Origin: Aequorivita vladivostokensis
GTDB lineage: Bacteria > Bacteroidota > Bacteroidia > Flavobacteriales > Flavobacteriaceae
Direction: 5' to 3'
Length of the DNA stretch: 64,000 bases
Assembly (NCBI RefSeq): GCF_000952855.1
Contig: NZ_JSVU01000004.1
Coordinates: forward strand, 124,001-188,000
Shown here: one piece after another, positions 41,888 to 50,387 of the stretch
How positions within the stretch are numbered: the first letter of the stretch is position 1
Layout of the letters: every line of letters starts with the position of its first letter
Made by a program: the position numbers and the translations under genes
The notes under the pieces: generated by a model
Databases searched by the model: none
The model's input: the letters and a program-made list of their open reading frames with translations, nothing else
Told to the model about the DNA's origin: nothing

Positions 41888-42616
41888 TTAATTCCTGCCT
41901 TTTTCTTCGGGATATAATTTATAAACAGGTTCGCTCTGCCAAATTTCCATCGAATCTACATCGAGCATGGAGATTTTTCCTTTGAAAGCCGCGCCCGTAT
42001 CCACATTCCAAACATTGGCAAAATTTGCGGGTTTGTCAAACCCAACACGGGTTACAGGTGTATGGCCGATATAAATTTCTTTAAAAAGTTTTAGCCGTTT
42101 TGGGTATTTATCGTCTTCTTCGGAAATGGAGGAATCTATCGCGCAGACCATTTCCCAAAGGGTTCGGTCCCAATAGACCATATTTGGATAATACTCACTT
42201 TGCGGCCCATGCTGATTGGTAAAACCCGCATGCAGAAAAAGGCGGTTTTGAGAATCTATGTGATAATTCACCAAATTTTCAAAAAATTGAAGATGCTTTT
42301 GCTTTTCTTCTTCGGAAATTTTCGAATAGCTTTCCACGCTACTCTCCCCACCCTGACTGAGCCACATGGGGTTCTTTTCCCCGAATTTCAAATATTTATA
42401 AAGCAATTCGTCGTGATTTCCGCGGATGAAGATGCAATCATTTTTTTTCGAAAAATCTATCAAATACGAAACCACTTCGGCAGATTCACTCCAGCCATCC
42501 ACGTAATCGCCCACAAAAATATATTGTGTGCCTTTCGGAAGAGTTACCGTTTCCAATACTTGCTTCAATGCCCTAAACCCTCCGTGAATATCGCCGATTA
42601 CAACTGTTTTCATCAT
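41888..42616 (-). CDS. Calcineurin-like metallophosphoesterase
   Basis: 242 residues of the PPP/ApaH-like family: VIGDIHGGFRAL, FVGDYVDGWSES, FIRGNHDELLYKYL, LFLHAGFTNQHG and YIGHTP give the full set of metal and phosphate ligands (Asp, His, Asp, Asn-His, His, His). It may be a serine/threonine phosphatase or a dinucleotide tetraphosphatase. The first ATG at 42616 overlaps the TGA of the zinc-ribbon gene in an ATGA arrangement, so translation is coupled; a second ATG follows directly. Confidence 0.88.
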   Translation of the reverse strand: MMKTVVIGDIHGGFRALKQVLETVTLPKGTQYIFVGDYVDGWSESAEVVSYLIDFSKKNDCIFIRGNHDELLYKYLKFGEKNPMWLSQGGESSVESYSKISEEEKQKHLQFFENLVNYHIDSQNRLFLHAGFTNQHGPQSEYYPNMVYWDRTLWEMVCAIDSSISEEDDKYPKRLKLFKEIYIGHTPVTRVGFDKPANFANVWNVDTGAAFKGKISMLDVDSMEIWQSEPVYKLYPEEKGRN

Positions 42617-43701
42617 TTAGAAAATAAATAAATCAATCCAATTACGCAAAGAATCGCGAGGACAAAAAAGAATATTTTCCAAAACGAATACGGCCGTTGT
42701 CCAGAAATTATTCCGCTCTGCCCGTTCACAAAAAAGTTATAGCGTTTTCCTTTAAACTTATAAGTGCTTATGTAAACCGGAAGCAGAATATGCTTGAAAG
42801 TTTCTTCGGAAAGTTTCATATTCATTGATGAAACTTGCTGGGTGTCGCCACCAATATCGCTCCGAATCCAACTGTCTGCGATGCTTTCGGCTATTTTATT
42901 ACTTTCCAGATGTCCTTCCAAAAGCGGAATAGTATATTTTTCAGTAACAAAACCCGCGAGATAGGAACTGTCAAAAGGTTTCAGCATTTTTAAATTCCAC
43001 CGAGCTATTTTCTGTGGAATAACCCCTGTTTTTTGATTGGAAGCTTTAATCAAAGTGTCGTCAACAAATCCCGAAACACTTCCCGAAGCAGGATACCAGC
43101 GCGTTCTTCTTTCTTGTACGGTTCTTTTATTTTTTCCGCTGCCCACTGTTTTGGTCACGTAATAATATTCGCCACGCTGGCCTGTATAATCTGCATAAAG
43201 TTGGGCGTCAAACGTCCAATACGGCGCATAAAGCCCTCGCGTCTTTTCGGGATCGATGGCTGCCTTTTTTAGATTGTTCGGCGCAAACCAAAGTCCGTCG
43301 ACCCATTTTTTAAAAATTTGAAATGCCTTTTTTTGATCAATTTGAAAGGGCAAAACCGCACCCGGAAGTATCCATTCTTCTTTATAGGCATCTTCAATAA
43401 TCAAGGGAGAACCGCAATAAATGCAGGAAAGCGATTTATAATTTTCTTCAATGTGTTGGTTGGCACCGCAATTTTTACAGTGGAGCATCGTGATTTCCTC
43501 GCTATGTTTTTGCGAGCCCATCTTTTCGAGATAAGGTTTCAATTCCAATTCCTCAAAACCATTTTCGGAAGGGGCAATCGTTTCGGTATGGCCGCAATAA
43601 TCACATTTTAGCTCAGTTGTCCCAGGCGCATAGGTAAGCTCTGCGCCACAGTTGACACAAGATTTTTTGAGTTCGGATTTTTTTGGTGAAATTTCTTCCA
43701 T
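42613..43701 (-). CDS. Double zinc-ribbon membrane protein, YdjG-like
   Basis: 362 residues. Two TFIIB-type zinc ribbons: Cys15/18 with Cys33/36 (CVNC, CDYC) and Cys75/78 with Cys93/96 (CKNC, CIYC). A beta-rich middle (YAPYWTFDAQLYADYTGQRGEYYY, TRWYPASGSVSG) and a single C-terminal membrane helix (IFFFVLAILCVIGLIYLF) follow. The layout matches B. subtilis YdjG, which with YdjH/YdjI forms a membrane complex anchoring PspA. The next gene upstream encodes an SPFH protein with C-terminal tail, matching YdjI. Probably senses or marks damaged membrane; this is inference from the pair. Confidence 0.72.
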   Translation of the reverse strand: MEEISPKKSELKKSCVNCGAELTYAPGTTELKCDYCGHTETIAPSENGFEELELKPYLEKMGSQKHSEEITMLHCKNCGANQHIEENYKSLSCIYCGSPLIIEDAYKEEWILPGAVLPFQIDQKKAFQIFKKWVDGLWFAPNNLKKAAIDPEKTRGLYAPYWTFDAQLYADYTGQRGEYYYVTKTVGSGKNKRTVQERRTRWYPASGSVSGFVDDTLIKASNQKTGVIPQKIARWNLKMLKPFDSSYLAGFVTEKYTIPLLEGHLESNKIAESIADSWIRSDIGGDTQQVSSMNMKLSEETFKHILLPVYISTYKFKGKRYNFFVNGQSGIISGQRPYSFWKIFFFVLAILCVIGLIYLFSK

Positions 43702-43753
43702 TGAAAATATAAACCTCCCGGTTTAGAATTTGGGATTGCTTCGTGCCTCGCAA

Positions 43754-44890
43754 TTATTGCGGTGGAAGCGGCGGTGGGGTATTTCCGCCCAAAAACGATT
43801 TCAATTCCTCAATTTGCTGAAGCGGTGTCCATTCTGCCAAACCGGCTTTCCAAACTAAAGTGTCTTTGTTCACCGTTCTGCTTGCAAACAAAGATTGCAA
43901 CTGCTCAAAACTCACCGGACCGGCTTGTGTGCCATTGGCGGCGTAAAAATATTGGACTGCGGCAGGCATTGGCGGCGGCATCATTCCACCCTGTGGCTGC
44001 TGTTGCATTTGCTGTTGGCCCATTTGTGGATTCATCATGCCGCCCATTTGTTGCGCGAGCACGAAGCCCATGCCCATTCCCATTCCGGCTCCAGCTGTTC
44101 CACCTTCGTTCGCAGCAGCTGCTTCAATGGCTTTTGCAGTTTTGAATTTGGTGAGCTTATCCAAATCCAACTTGTCAATCCTGCTGTATTCGAAGATTTC
44201 CTTTTTAAGGTCTTCGGGCATGGAAACGTTTTCAATAAAGAATTTTTCCAAGGAAATTCCCACGCTGTTAAACTCCGGCTGCATCACTTCCTTGCAGGTT
44301 TCGGAAAGCTCGGTAGTGTTTGCCGCGTACAGTTCTATGGGAAGTTTTGCTTCGCCAACAGTATCTGTAAATCGGGTGGCGATAAGGCTTTTTAAATGTT
44401 CGTTTATTTCGAAATTTGTAAAGTTATTGTCCGTTCCAACTATGTCAACAATAAATTTTCCGGCATCATTAATCCGGTATGCATAGGTTCCGAAAGCACG
44501 GATTTCAACCAAACCAAAACGGTCATCGCTCAACGTAATCGGGTTTTTGGTGCCCCATTTTTCATCGGTAAAAAGATGGGTGTTCACAAAATAAACCTCA
44601 GCTTTGAAAGGACTATCGAAACCGTATTTCCAACCTTTCAACGTGGTTAAAATAGGAAGGTTTTGGGTGTTCAACGTGTAGGTTCCCGGCTTAAAAACGT
44701 CTGCCAATTGGCCTTCGTTTATAAAAACTGCGGTCTGCCCTTCGCGCACGATGAGTTTTGCGTTGTTTTTTATTTCGTTTTGGTAGCGCTCAAAACGGTG
44801 ACAAATAGTGTCTGGCGTATAATCCAGCCACTCGATGATGTCAATAAATTCATTGCTTAGTTTTTCTTTTATTGTGTCGAAAATGCCCAT
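43754..44890 (-). CDS. SPFH domain protein with C-terminal GYF_2 domain (YdjI/virion-core-like)
   Basis: 378 residues. The SPFH-type domain spans about residues 35-245 (AKLIVREGQTAVFINEGQLADVF, VEIRAFGTYAYRINDAGKF, GISLEKFFIENVSMP). A linker of Gly, Met, Gln and Pro (GMGMGMGF, QQQMQQQPQGG) leads to a GYF_2 domain at ~310-365 (YFYAANGTQAGPVSFEQLQSL, VWKAGLAEWTPL) and a proline tail PPPLPPQ. No membrane helix, so attachment probably depends on the partner zinc-ribbon protein 52 bases downstream. Similar two-gene sets occur beside PspA in Bacillus; no PspA is seen here. Confidence 0.8.
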   Translation of the reverse strand: MGIFDTIKEKLSNEFIDIIEWLDYTPDTICHRFERYQNEIKNNAKLIVREGQTAVFINEGQLADVFKPGTYTLNTQNLPILTTLKGWKYGFDSPFKAEVYFVNTHLFTDEKWGTKNPITLSDDRFGLVEIRAFGTYAYRINDAGKFIVDIVGTDNNFTNFEINEHLKSLIATRFTDTVGEAKLPIELYAANTTELSETCKEVMQPEFNSVGISLEKFFIENVSMPEDLKKEIFEYSRIDKLDLDKLTKFKTAKAIEAAAANEGGTAGAGMGMGMGFVLAQQMGGMMNPQMGQQQMQQQPQGGMMPPPMPAAVQYFYAANGTQAGPVSFEQLQSLFASRTVNKDTLVWKAGLAEWTPLQQIEELKSFLGGNTPPPLPPQ

Positions 44891-44947
44891 AGTTCCAAAA
44901 TTTTAAAAATTGAAGTTTAAAGATATAAAAATAGGTTTAACATTGGA

Positions 44948-46084
44948 TTAATTATAACTCACCTTCCGCAAAATACGCAACGACTCCTTTAAAAGTTGGT
45001 ATGCTTCGGCGTCGTATTCCCTTAAAAATTCCTTGGCTTCCTGCAATTTTTCCTTGGCTTCCTCAAAATCGTTCAAATAGCAAATAAGGTAAGTTGACGG
45101 CAGGTTGCGCAAATCTTTTACTTCGGAAGCGGTGAGCGGAATGTTCTTTTTCAGCTTTTCCAAAACTGCATTGTTGGCATTATAGATGTGAAAAAGCGTT
45201 TTTCTGTTGAACTGTGGCGGTTCAAAAATCAATTTTGAATCCATATTATAGGAACCATTTTCTTTAAAGTGAATGGTTACTTCTTCCAACGGATAGTATT
45301 TAAATTGTTCGTTCAATCCCAAATGCACATATTCCACAGTTTTGAAATAATCCTCTGTATAGGCAATGCTGATTTCATCCAAAGCCGAATAAAATAGCCG
45401 AACCTGTTCGTTTATCAATTCAATATCAACCCGCGAATAATATAAATTTTCCTTTACCCTTTTTGGATTTCCCGCCCAACATACCACAAATTGTTCCTTA
45501 AAAACCTTGTAATGGCTTTCCAAATCTTTGTGGCGATGGTTGATAAAATCAATCACCCCGTCCAGCGTGAGCTCAATATTGTTTTTGGCGGCGTTTTCAA
45601 TGGATTTTACTATTTCGGAATTCACATCTTTTATCTCAATATCAAAATCCTTCGGCATTGAAATACTGCCATCGCGCAGAAAAATGGAGCCGCCCCAATA
45701 TTTCCAAATATTTTTGCGCAACGAAGTGATCTTTCCATTCGGACGGATCGTTACCAAGCCCACCACCTTATCTGAAGGCAGATTTGGAAATGCGACGTTT
45801 TCATAAATTATCAGCGGCGCATTGGTAAGATAGGCGTTTACGAGGTTTTGGATCTTGCTGTCGTCAAAAAAATCGACACCCCGAATCTCGTTGGTTTCAT
45901 CCTCAACGCCAATTACGATAAAGGAATTATTTGCTGGATTGCTATTGCTGAGCGCGCATATGTGTTTCAGAAATTTCGCCTTTCCTTCTTTGGTGCCGAG
46001 GTCTATTTTTCGCTTTTTATCATAGAAACTGCTCTCGTCGTTATGGGCGAGCAGGTTTTTGATAAGTAGGCGTTTGTTGATCAT
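44948..46084 (-). CDS. AlbA_2 (Schlafen-type) domain protein
   Basis: 378 residues. The N-terminal half matches the AlbA_2/Schlafen nucleic-acid or nucleotide-binding fold: DLGTKEGKAKFLKHICALSNS, NSFIVIGVEDETNEIRGVDFF, and VGLVTIRPNGKITSLRKNIWKYWGGSIFLRDGSIS. The C-terminal half, from ~residue 175, is of unknown fold, ends in a helical charged stretch (FEEAKEKLQEAKEFLREYDAEAYQLLKE). Often annotated as ATP-binding or transcription-associated protein, without proven function. It is 57 bases upstream of the SPFH gene on the same strand. Confidence 0.75.
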   Translation of the reverse strand: MINKRLLIKNLLAHNDESSFYDKKRKIDLGTKEGKAKFLKHICALSNSNPANNSFIVIGVEDETNEIRGVDFFDDSKIQNLVNAYLTNAPLIIYENVAFPNLPSDKVVGLVTIRPNGKITSLRKNIWKYWGGSIFLRDGSISMPKDFDIEIKDVNSEIVKSIENAAKNNIELTLDGVIDFINHRHKDLESHYKVFKEQFVVCWAGNPKRVKENLYYSRVDIELINEQVRLFYSALDEISIAYTEDYFKTVEYVHLGLNEQFKYYPLEEVTIHFKENGSYNMDSKLIFEPPQFNRKTLFHIYNANNAVLEKLKKNIPLTASEVKDLRNLPSTYLICYLNDFEEAKEKLQEAKEFLREYDAEAYQLLKESLRILRKVSYN

Positions 46085-46092
46085 CGCTCAAG

Positions 46093-46556
46093 GTTGCAGG
46101 TTGCAAGTTGCAGGTTAAAAGTTATTTTTTTCTAATCATATTTTGAACCTTTTTTGTCTGAGTTTTTCAGATATATCATAAATGATTTTATTTTTCTACT
46201 ATTTAAAATGGCTTTTTCAGAAATTCTTTTGAAAGTTTCCTCATCAATATGGTTTCTATCCAAACAACGATATAATTGTGATCTTGTTTCGCCACAGGAA
46301 GCCTTAGCAATACTTAAAAAATTAATAAATTCCCGATTTCCATCTCTTTCAAAACCTTCAGAAATATTATCCATTATGGATCCCGATGCACCATTTATTT
46401 GTTCCCGAAGCTTATAATCCCTTTGCAAAGAAGTATTTTGAATTATGTTCCAAACATCTTTACAAATTTCTCTGGCCAACTGCCAAATCTCTAAATCCTC
46501 AAATCTTTCTATTTTAGCCATAAGGTAAAATTTTAGGTAAACTTGCAACCTGCAAC
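46093..46556. repeat. Inverted repeat pair bounding the four-helix-bundle gene
   Basis: A 17-base core GTTGCAGGTTGCAAGTT at 46093-46109 recurs inverted as AACTTGCAACCTGCAAC at 46540-46556, with looser matching sequence outside each core. The 464-base interval holds just one gene (46132-46521). The same repeat family is at 49402-49476 with no gene between the arms. Confidence 0.8.
46132..46521 (-). CDS. Four-helix-bundle protein (23S rRNA intervening-sequence / S23 family)
   Basis: 129 residues from ATG 46521 (MAKIERFEDLEIWQLAREICKDVW). Typical family stretches: FEDLEIWQLA, LREQINGASGSIMDNISEGFERDGNREFINFLSIAKASCGETRSQLYRCLDR, and a final charged tail. The family occurs in 23S rRNA intervening sequences, as free genes, and as the Avd accessory protein of diversity-generating retroelements. 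No reverse transcriptase is near. The gene is bounded by inverted repeats and its surroundings look like an insertion between the AlbA_2 and SDR genes. Function unknown. Confidence 0.9.
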   Translation of the reverse strand: MAKIERFEDLEIWQLAREICKDVWNIIQNTSLQRDYKLREQINGASGSIMDNISEGFERDGNREFINFLSIAKASCGETRSQLYRCLDRNHIDEETFKRISEKAILNSRKIKSFMIYLKNSDKKGSKYD

Positions 46557-46558
46557 TT

Positions 46559-47320
46559 TCAACTTGTAACTTTATTCACAATAGTAGAAGAAGCCTGATC
46601 CAAACACATCACCGTCAAATCCGCGATATTCACGTGCGGCGGTCGCGTTACGGCGAACCAGATAATATCGGCAACATCCTCAGGTTTTAAGGGGGTGTAG
46701 CCTTGATATACTTTTTCGGCTTTTTCAGAGTCGCCTTTAAACCGCACCTCACTGAATTCCGTTTGCACCAATCCGGGGTTTATGGCTCCCACTTTTATTC
46801 CCTTTCCGTTCAAATCCAATCGCATTCCTTGATTTATGGCGTCCACAGCATGTTTACTTGCGCAATACACGTTGCCTTTTGGATAGACTTCCTTGCCTGC
46901 AGTGCTGCCAATATTTATTATGTGACCGCTTTTGCGCTCCATCATTTTTGGAAGAATTGCTTTGCTAACGTAAAGTAGGCCTTTCACATTAATATCCAAC
47001 ATCGCGTCCCAATCGTCGATATTCCCCTCGTCAATGGTATCCATTCCGTGGGCGTTGCCAGCATCGTTAATTAAAATATCAATTGTGGAGAACTCCCCCG
47101 GAAGGGATTGTACCGCAGCAAATACCGCTTCCTTGTTGCGTACATCAAACTTTAAAGTGTGCACTTCCGTTATCTTCGAAAGCTCTTCGGAAAGACTTTT
47201 TAGCCGTTCCTCTCTTCTTCCGCAGAGAATTAATTTCAAGCCATTTTCTGCAAAAAGTCTTGCCGTTGCCATTCCGATGCCAGAGGTAGCTCCGGTTATA
47301 AATGCTGTCTTGTTTTTCAT
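46559..47320 (-). CDS. Short-chain dehydrogenase/reductase, YdfG-like
   Basis: 253 residues from ATG 47320 (MKNKTAFITGATSGIG; an ATG two codons earlier is possible). Rossmann NADP site TGATSGIGMATARLF with the following CGRREERL; catalytic Ser/Tyr/Lys in INIGSTAGKEVYPKGNVYCASKHAVDAI. Close to the NADP-dependent 3-hydroxy acid dehydrogenase YdfG. The last codons and stop are formed by the edge of the inverted repeat next to it, so the C-terminus may differ slightly from relatives. Substrate not known. Confidence 0.9.
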   Translation of the reverse strand: MKNKTAFITGATSGIGMATARLFAENGLKLILCGRREERLKSLSEELSKITEVHTLKFDVRNKEAVFAAVQSLPGEFSTIDILINDAGNAHGMDTIDEGNIDDWDAMLDINVKGLLYVSKAILPKMMERKSGHIINIGSTAGKEVYPKGNVYCASKHAVDAINQGMRLDLNGKGIKVGAINPGLVQTEFSEVRFKGDSEKAEKVYQGYTPLKPEDVADIIWFAVTRPPHVNIADLTVMCLDQASSTIVNKVTS

Positions 47321-47430
47321 ATTCAATCTTTTTCTAAAAATACTATTTCTATAATTTCCGTAATGGTTAAAATTAGTTAACCCAAAAGTTAATAGTTCTT
47401 AACACTCATAAAACTATAAATCTCGGTTTA

Positions 47431-47438
47431 TATGTTTG
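47431..47438 (+). promoter_or_regulatory. -7 box of the DUF4382 lipoprotein gene
   Basis: TATGTTTG fits TAnnTTTG, 26 bases before the ATG. Three AGTT-starting short repeats at about 47374-47400 lie upstream and may be a regulatory site. Confidence 0.55.
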
Positions 47439-47463
47439 TAAAACTAATTCTAAAAAAAAAACC

Positions 47464-48249
47464 ATGAAATCCCTATTAAAATTTAGCTTAATTGCTTTGC
47501 TCATTTTCGGCTTTACCGCCTGTAGTAGTGATGATGATGCCACCAATCCTGATGGAAAGGCAAAATTGTCCCTTAGATTAACTGATGCTCCAGGCGACTA
47601 TGATGCCGTCTTTATCGATGTTGAAGAAGTAGTCATTAAATATAATGGCGGGCAGGATGATGTTGTTTTAGGCATTAACGCGGGTGTTTACAACCTTTTA
47701 GAACTAACTGCCGGAGTAAATGTATTATTGTTTAATGACGAAGTACCCGCAGGAAACATCAGTCAAATACGTTTGGTTTTGGGAGAGGACAACACTATAG
47801 TTGTTGATGGACAAACATTGCCATTAGATACTCCCAGCGCACAACAATCGGGTTTAAAAATTCAGGTAAATGAAAATCTCCAACCTGGAATTTTATATGA
47901 ATTTATGCTCGATTTTGATGTAGACAAATCCATCGTTGCACAAGGCAATGGAGGTTATAGTCTCAAGCCCGTTATTAGAGCAACAACTGTAGCGGAAAGT
48001 GGTGCAATTTCAGGAGTTATTATACCCCCAGGAATTATTACAATGATTACGGCAGATAATGGCAGCGCTCAAATTTCTACATACGCAAACCCTGCAGGCG
48101 AATTTTTAGTAAGCGGTGTTCCAGATGGAACTTATACCGTAACCGTTCAGGCTGATATTGCTTTGGGCATTCCACCTATTGTAATTAATAATGTAATTGT
48201 TGTTCAAGGTGAAATTACCAATATGGGACAAATTGAATTACAGCTTTAA
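47464..48249 (+). CDS. DUF4382 lipoprotein with carboxypeptidase-like regulatory domain
   Basis: 261 residues. Lipoprotein signal MKSLLKFSLIALLIFGFTAC (lipobox FTAC), then a Ser-Asp linker. Residues ~35-175 match DUF4382 (LSLRLTDAPGDYDAVFIDVEEVVI, GVYNLLELTAGVNVLL, LVLGEDNTIVVDGQTLPLDTPSAQQSGLKI). The C-terminal ~80 residues form a transthyretin-like regulatory domain (GAISGVI, FLVSGVPDGTYTVTVQAD). Common as surface lipoprotein in Bacteroidota; function unknown. Single gene with promoter box and terminator. Confidence 0.88.
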   Translation: MKSLLKFSLIALLIFGFTACSSDDDATNPDGKAKLSLRLTDAPGDYDAVFIDVEEVVIKYNGGQDDVVLGINAGVYNLLELTAGVNVLLFNDEVPAGNISQIRLVLGEDNTIVVDGQTLPLDTPSAQQSGLKIQVNENLQPGILYEFMLDFDVDKSIVAQGNGGYSLKPVIRATTVAESGAISGVIIPPGIITMITADNGSAQISTYANPAGEFLVSGVPDGTYTVTVQADIALGIPPIVINNVIVVQGEITNMGQIELQL

Positions 48250-48271
48250 AAAAGCATAAACAAAAATTTTA

Positions 48272-48304
48272 AAAAGAGGAAAACTTAAAGTATTCCTCTT
48301 TTTT
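48272..48304 (+). terminator. Terminator of the DUF4382 gene
   Basis: Stem AAAAGAGGAA (48272-48281) / TTCCTCTTTT (48293-48302) with an 11-base loop and trailing T. Confidence 0.85.
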
Positions 48305-48395
48305 AATTTAACCAATCATTAACAGGGTTTTCTACAATAAATTTTCAATTTGCACCGTCTTTTTATAAAGGCTTTAAATTGAATCTAAATACGGT

Positions 48396-49400
48396 ATGGA
48401 AAATACAAATTCGACCTTTGACATTGGGGCATTAAACGAAAAAATTGAAAGGGAAAGTGCATTTGTGGATGTACTTTCTATGGAAATGAACAAAGTAATC
48501 GTAGGCCAGAAACATATGGTGGAACGGCTTATGATTGGACTTTTGGGCCAAGGCCACATCCTTTTGGAAGGTGTGCCCGGACTTGCGAAAACCCTTGCAA
48601 TCAACACACTTGCAAAAGCGGTGCACGGTACTTTCAGCCGTATACAGTTTACCCCAGATTTGCTTCCCGCGGATGTTGTGGGAACGCTCATTTACAATAT
48701 GAAAGTAAATGACTTCAGCATAAAAAAAGGTCCCATCTTTGCCAATTTCGTACTTGCGGATGAAATTAACCGGGCTCCCGCAAAAGTACAATCAGCGCTT
48801 TTGGAGGCGATGCAGGAAAAGCAGGTAACCATTGGCGAAACCACTTTTACCCTCGACAAGCCATTTTTGGTAATGGCAACCCAAAACCCAATCGAGCAGG
48901 AAGGAACCTATCCGCTGCCAGAAGCGCAGGTGGACCGTTTTATGCTGAAAACGGTAATAAAATATCCACAGATTGCCGAAGAGCAACTCATTATCCGTCA
49001 AAACTTAAAAGGCGCTTACGAGCAAATCAATCCAGTGGCGACCATAGACCAAATTCTTCGGGCACAGGCTGCCGTTCGGGAAGTTTATATGGATGAAAAG
49101 ATTGAAAAATACATTCTCGATATCATTTTCGCTACACGAACTCCCGAGAATTTTGGGCTTGCAGACTTGAAACCACTTATCAATTTTGGCGCATCACCAC
49201 GTGGAAGTATCAACCTTGCCATTGCCGCTAAATGTTATGCCTTCATCCGCCGTCGCGGGTATGTAGTGCCAGAAGATGTTCGCGCGGTAGTGCACGATGT
49301 GCTTCGCCATCGTATCGGCATAACTTACGAAGCGGAGGCCGAAAACATTACTTCCGAAGACATCATCAACAAGATTGTTAATGTAATTGAAGTACCGTAA
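48396..49400 (+). CDS. MoxR-family AAA+ ATPase
   Basis: 334-residue chaperone-like ATPase, first gene of the aerotolerance (bat) operon. Walker A GVPGLAKT (residues 59-66), Walker B FVLADEINRAPAKVQSALLEAMQE, sensor 1 VMATQNPIEQEGTYPLPEAQVDRF. Thought to act on the VWA-domain proteins encoded downstream. No TAnnTTTG box seen; TTTTCAATTTG near 48340 differs in one key base. It is followed by a short repeat-filled gap and the DUF58 gene. Confidence 0.93.
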   Translation: MENTNSTFDIGALNEKIERESAFVDVLSMEMNKVIVGQKHMVERLMIGLLGQGHILLEGVPGLAKTLAINTLAKAVHGTFSRIQFTPDLLPADVVGTLIYNMKVNDFSIKKGPIFANFVLADEINRAPAKVQSALLEAMQEKQVTIGETTFTLDKPFLVMATQNPIEQEGTYPLPEAQVDRFMLKTVIKYPQIAEEQLIIRQNLKGAYEQINPVATIDQILRAQAAVREVYMDEKIEKYILDIIFATRTPENFGLADLKPLINFGASPRGSINLAIAAKCYAFIRRRGYVVPEDVRAVVHDVLRHRIGITYEAEAENITSEDIINKIVNVIEVP

Positions 49401-49401
49401 A

Positions 49402-49476
49402 AGTTCAAAGTTGCAAGTTGAAGGTTGCAAGTTAAAAAACTTGGAACCTGAAACTTGAAACCTGAAACCTGAAACT
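49402..49476. repeat. Inverted GTTGCAAGTT-type repeat without gene between the arms
   Basis: Left arm 49402-49433 (AAAGTTGCAAGTTGAAGG, TTGCAAGTT), right arm 49437-49476 (ACTTGGAACCTGAAACTTG, then repeated AACCTG). Same family as the repeats bounding the four-helix-bundle gene at 46093-46556. Confidence 0.7.
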
Positions 49477-49479
49477 ATC

Positions 49480-50343
49480 GTGGATACAAAGGAACTTCTT
49501 AAAAAAGTACGTAAAATCGAAATCAAAACGCGTCGGTTGAGCGACCACGTGTTTGGTGGCGAGTATCACAGTACGTTTAAGGGTCGGGGGATGACGTTCA
49601 GTGAAGTGCGCCAGTACCAATTTGGCGACGACGTCCGGAATATCGATTGGAACGTTACGGCCCGCTACAACGAGCCTTTTGTAAAAGTTTTTGAGGAAGA
49701 GCGCGAGCTTACGTTGATGTTGATGGTTGATATTAGCGGTTCCGAATTTTTTGGAACGCAGGAACAATTCAAAAATGAAATCATTACCGAAATTGCCGCA
49801 ACGCTCGCTTTTTCAGCAATGCAGAACAACGACAAAACGGGACTGATCCTTTTTTCAGATGAAATTGAACTTTATATTCCCCCGAAAAAAGGCAAGTCGC
49901 ACGTGCTGCGAATTATTCGTGAATTGATTGAGTTCAAGCCAAAAAGTAACAAGACCGATATTGCCAACGCCTTGAAATTTTTAAGCAGCGTAATGAAGAA
50001 GAAAGCCATCGTTTTTGTGCTTTCAGATTTTATTGCGGACGGTTACCGCGACACTTTAAAAATCGCCGCCAAAAAGCACGATGTAACGGGAATCAGAATT
50101 TACGATAAAGCCGAGGAAAATATACCAAATCTGGGAATGGTGCAGATGGAAGACCAGGAAACAGGGGAACTTTTATTGGTAAACACAGGGTCTAAAAATG
50201 TGCGCAACCAATATTACAGTTATCATCGCGAAAGGGTGGATTATTTCAATGAATCGTTTACAAAAAGTGGCGCAGGCACTATAAGTACACGGGTTGACGA
50301 AAGTTATGTGAAAAAATTGTTGGGATATTTCAAACGCAGGTAG
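49480..50343 (+). CDS. DUF58 (VWA-like) protein of the bat operon
   Basis: 287 residues from a GTG at 49480 (no earlier ATG in frame). Cytoplasmic DUF58 domain with GRGMTFSEVRQYQFGDDVRNIDWNVTARYNEPFVKVFEEERE and a MIDAS-like LMVDISGSEFFGT (D-x-S-x-S). DUF58 proteins follow MoxR ATPases across Bacteroidota. It probably links the ATPase to membrane-anchored BatA/BatB. Ends one base before a strong hairpin. Confidence 0.92.
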   Translation: MDTKELLKKVRKIEIKTRRLSDHVFGGEYHSTFKGRGMTFSEVRQYQFGDDVRNIDWNVTARYNEPFVKVFEEERELTLMLMVDISGSEFFGTQEQFKNEIITEIAATLAFSAMQNNDKTGLILFSDEIELYIPPKKGKSHVLRIIRELIEFKPKSNKTDIANALKFLSSVMKKKAIVFVLSDFIADGYRDTLKIAAKKHDVTGIRIYDKAEENIPNLGMVQMEDQETGELLLVNTGSKNVRNQYYSYHRERVDYFNESFTKSGAGTISTRVDESYVKKLLGYFKRR

Positions 50344-50363
50344 GCGCGCGATTCATCGCGCGC
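50344..50363. repeat. GC-rich hairpin GCGCGCGA-TTCA-TCGCGCGC
   Basis: Perfect 8-bp stem (50344-50351, 50356-50363), four-base loop, directly after the DUF58 stop and before the next gene. No T-run, so it may lower but not stop transcription of the downstream operon. Confidence 0.75.
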
Positions 50364-50387
50364 ATTTAAAAGAAATCAAAATTTGAA

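Noticed and set aside
46132-46521. Accessory protein of a diversity-generating retroelement
   Set aside because: No reverse transcriptase, template repeat or variable repeat was seen around it; the family also occurs alone.
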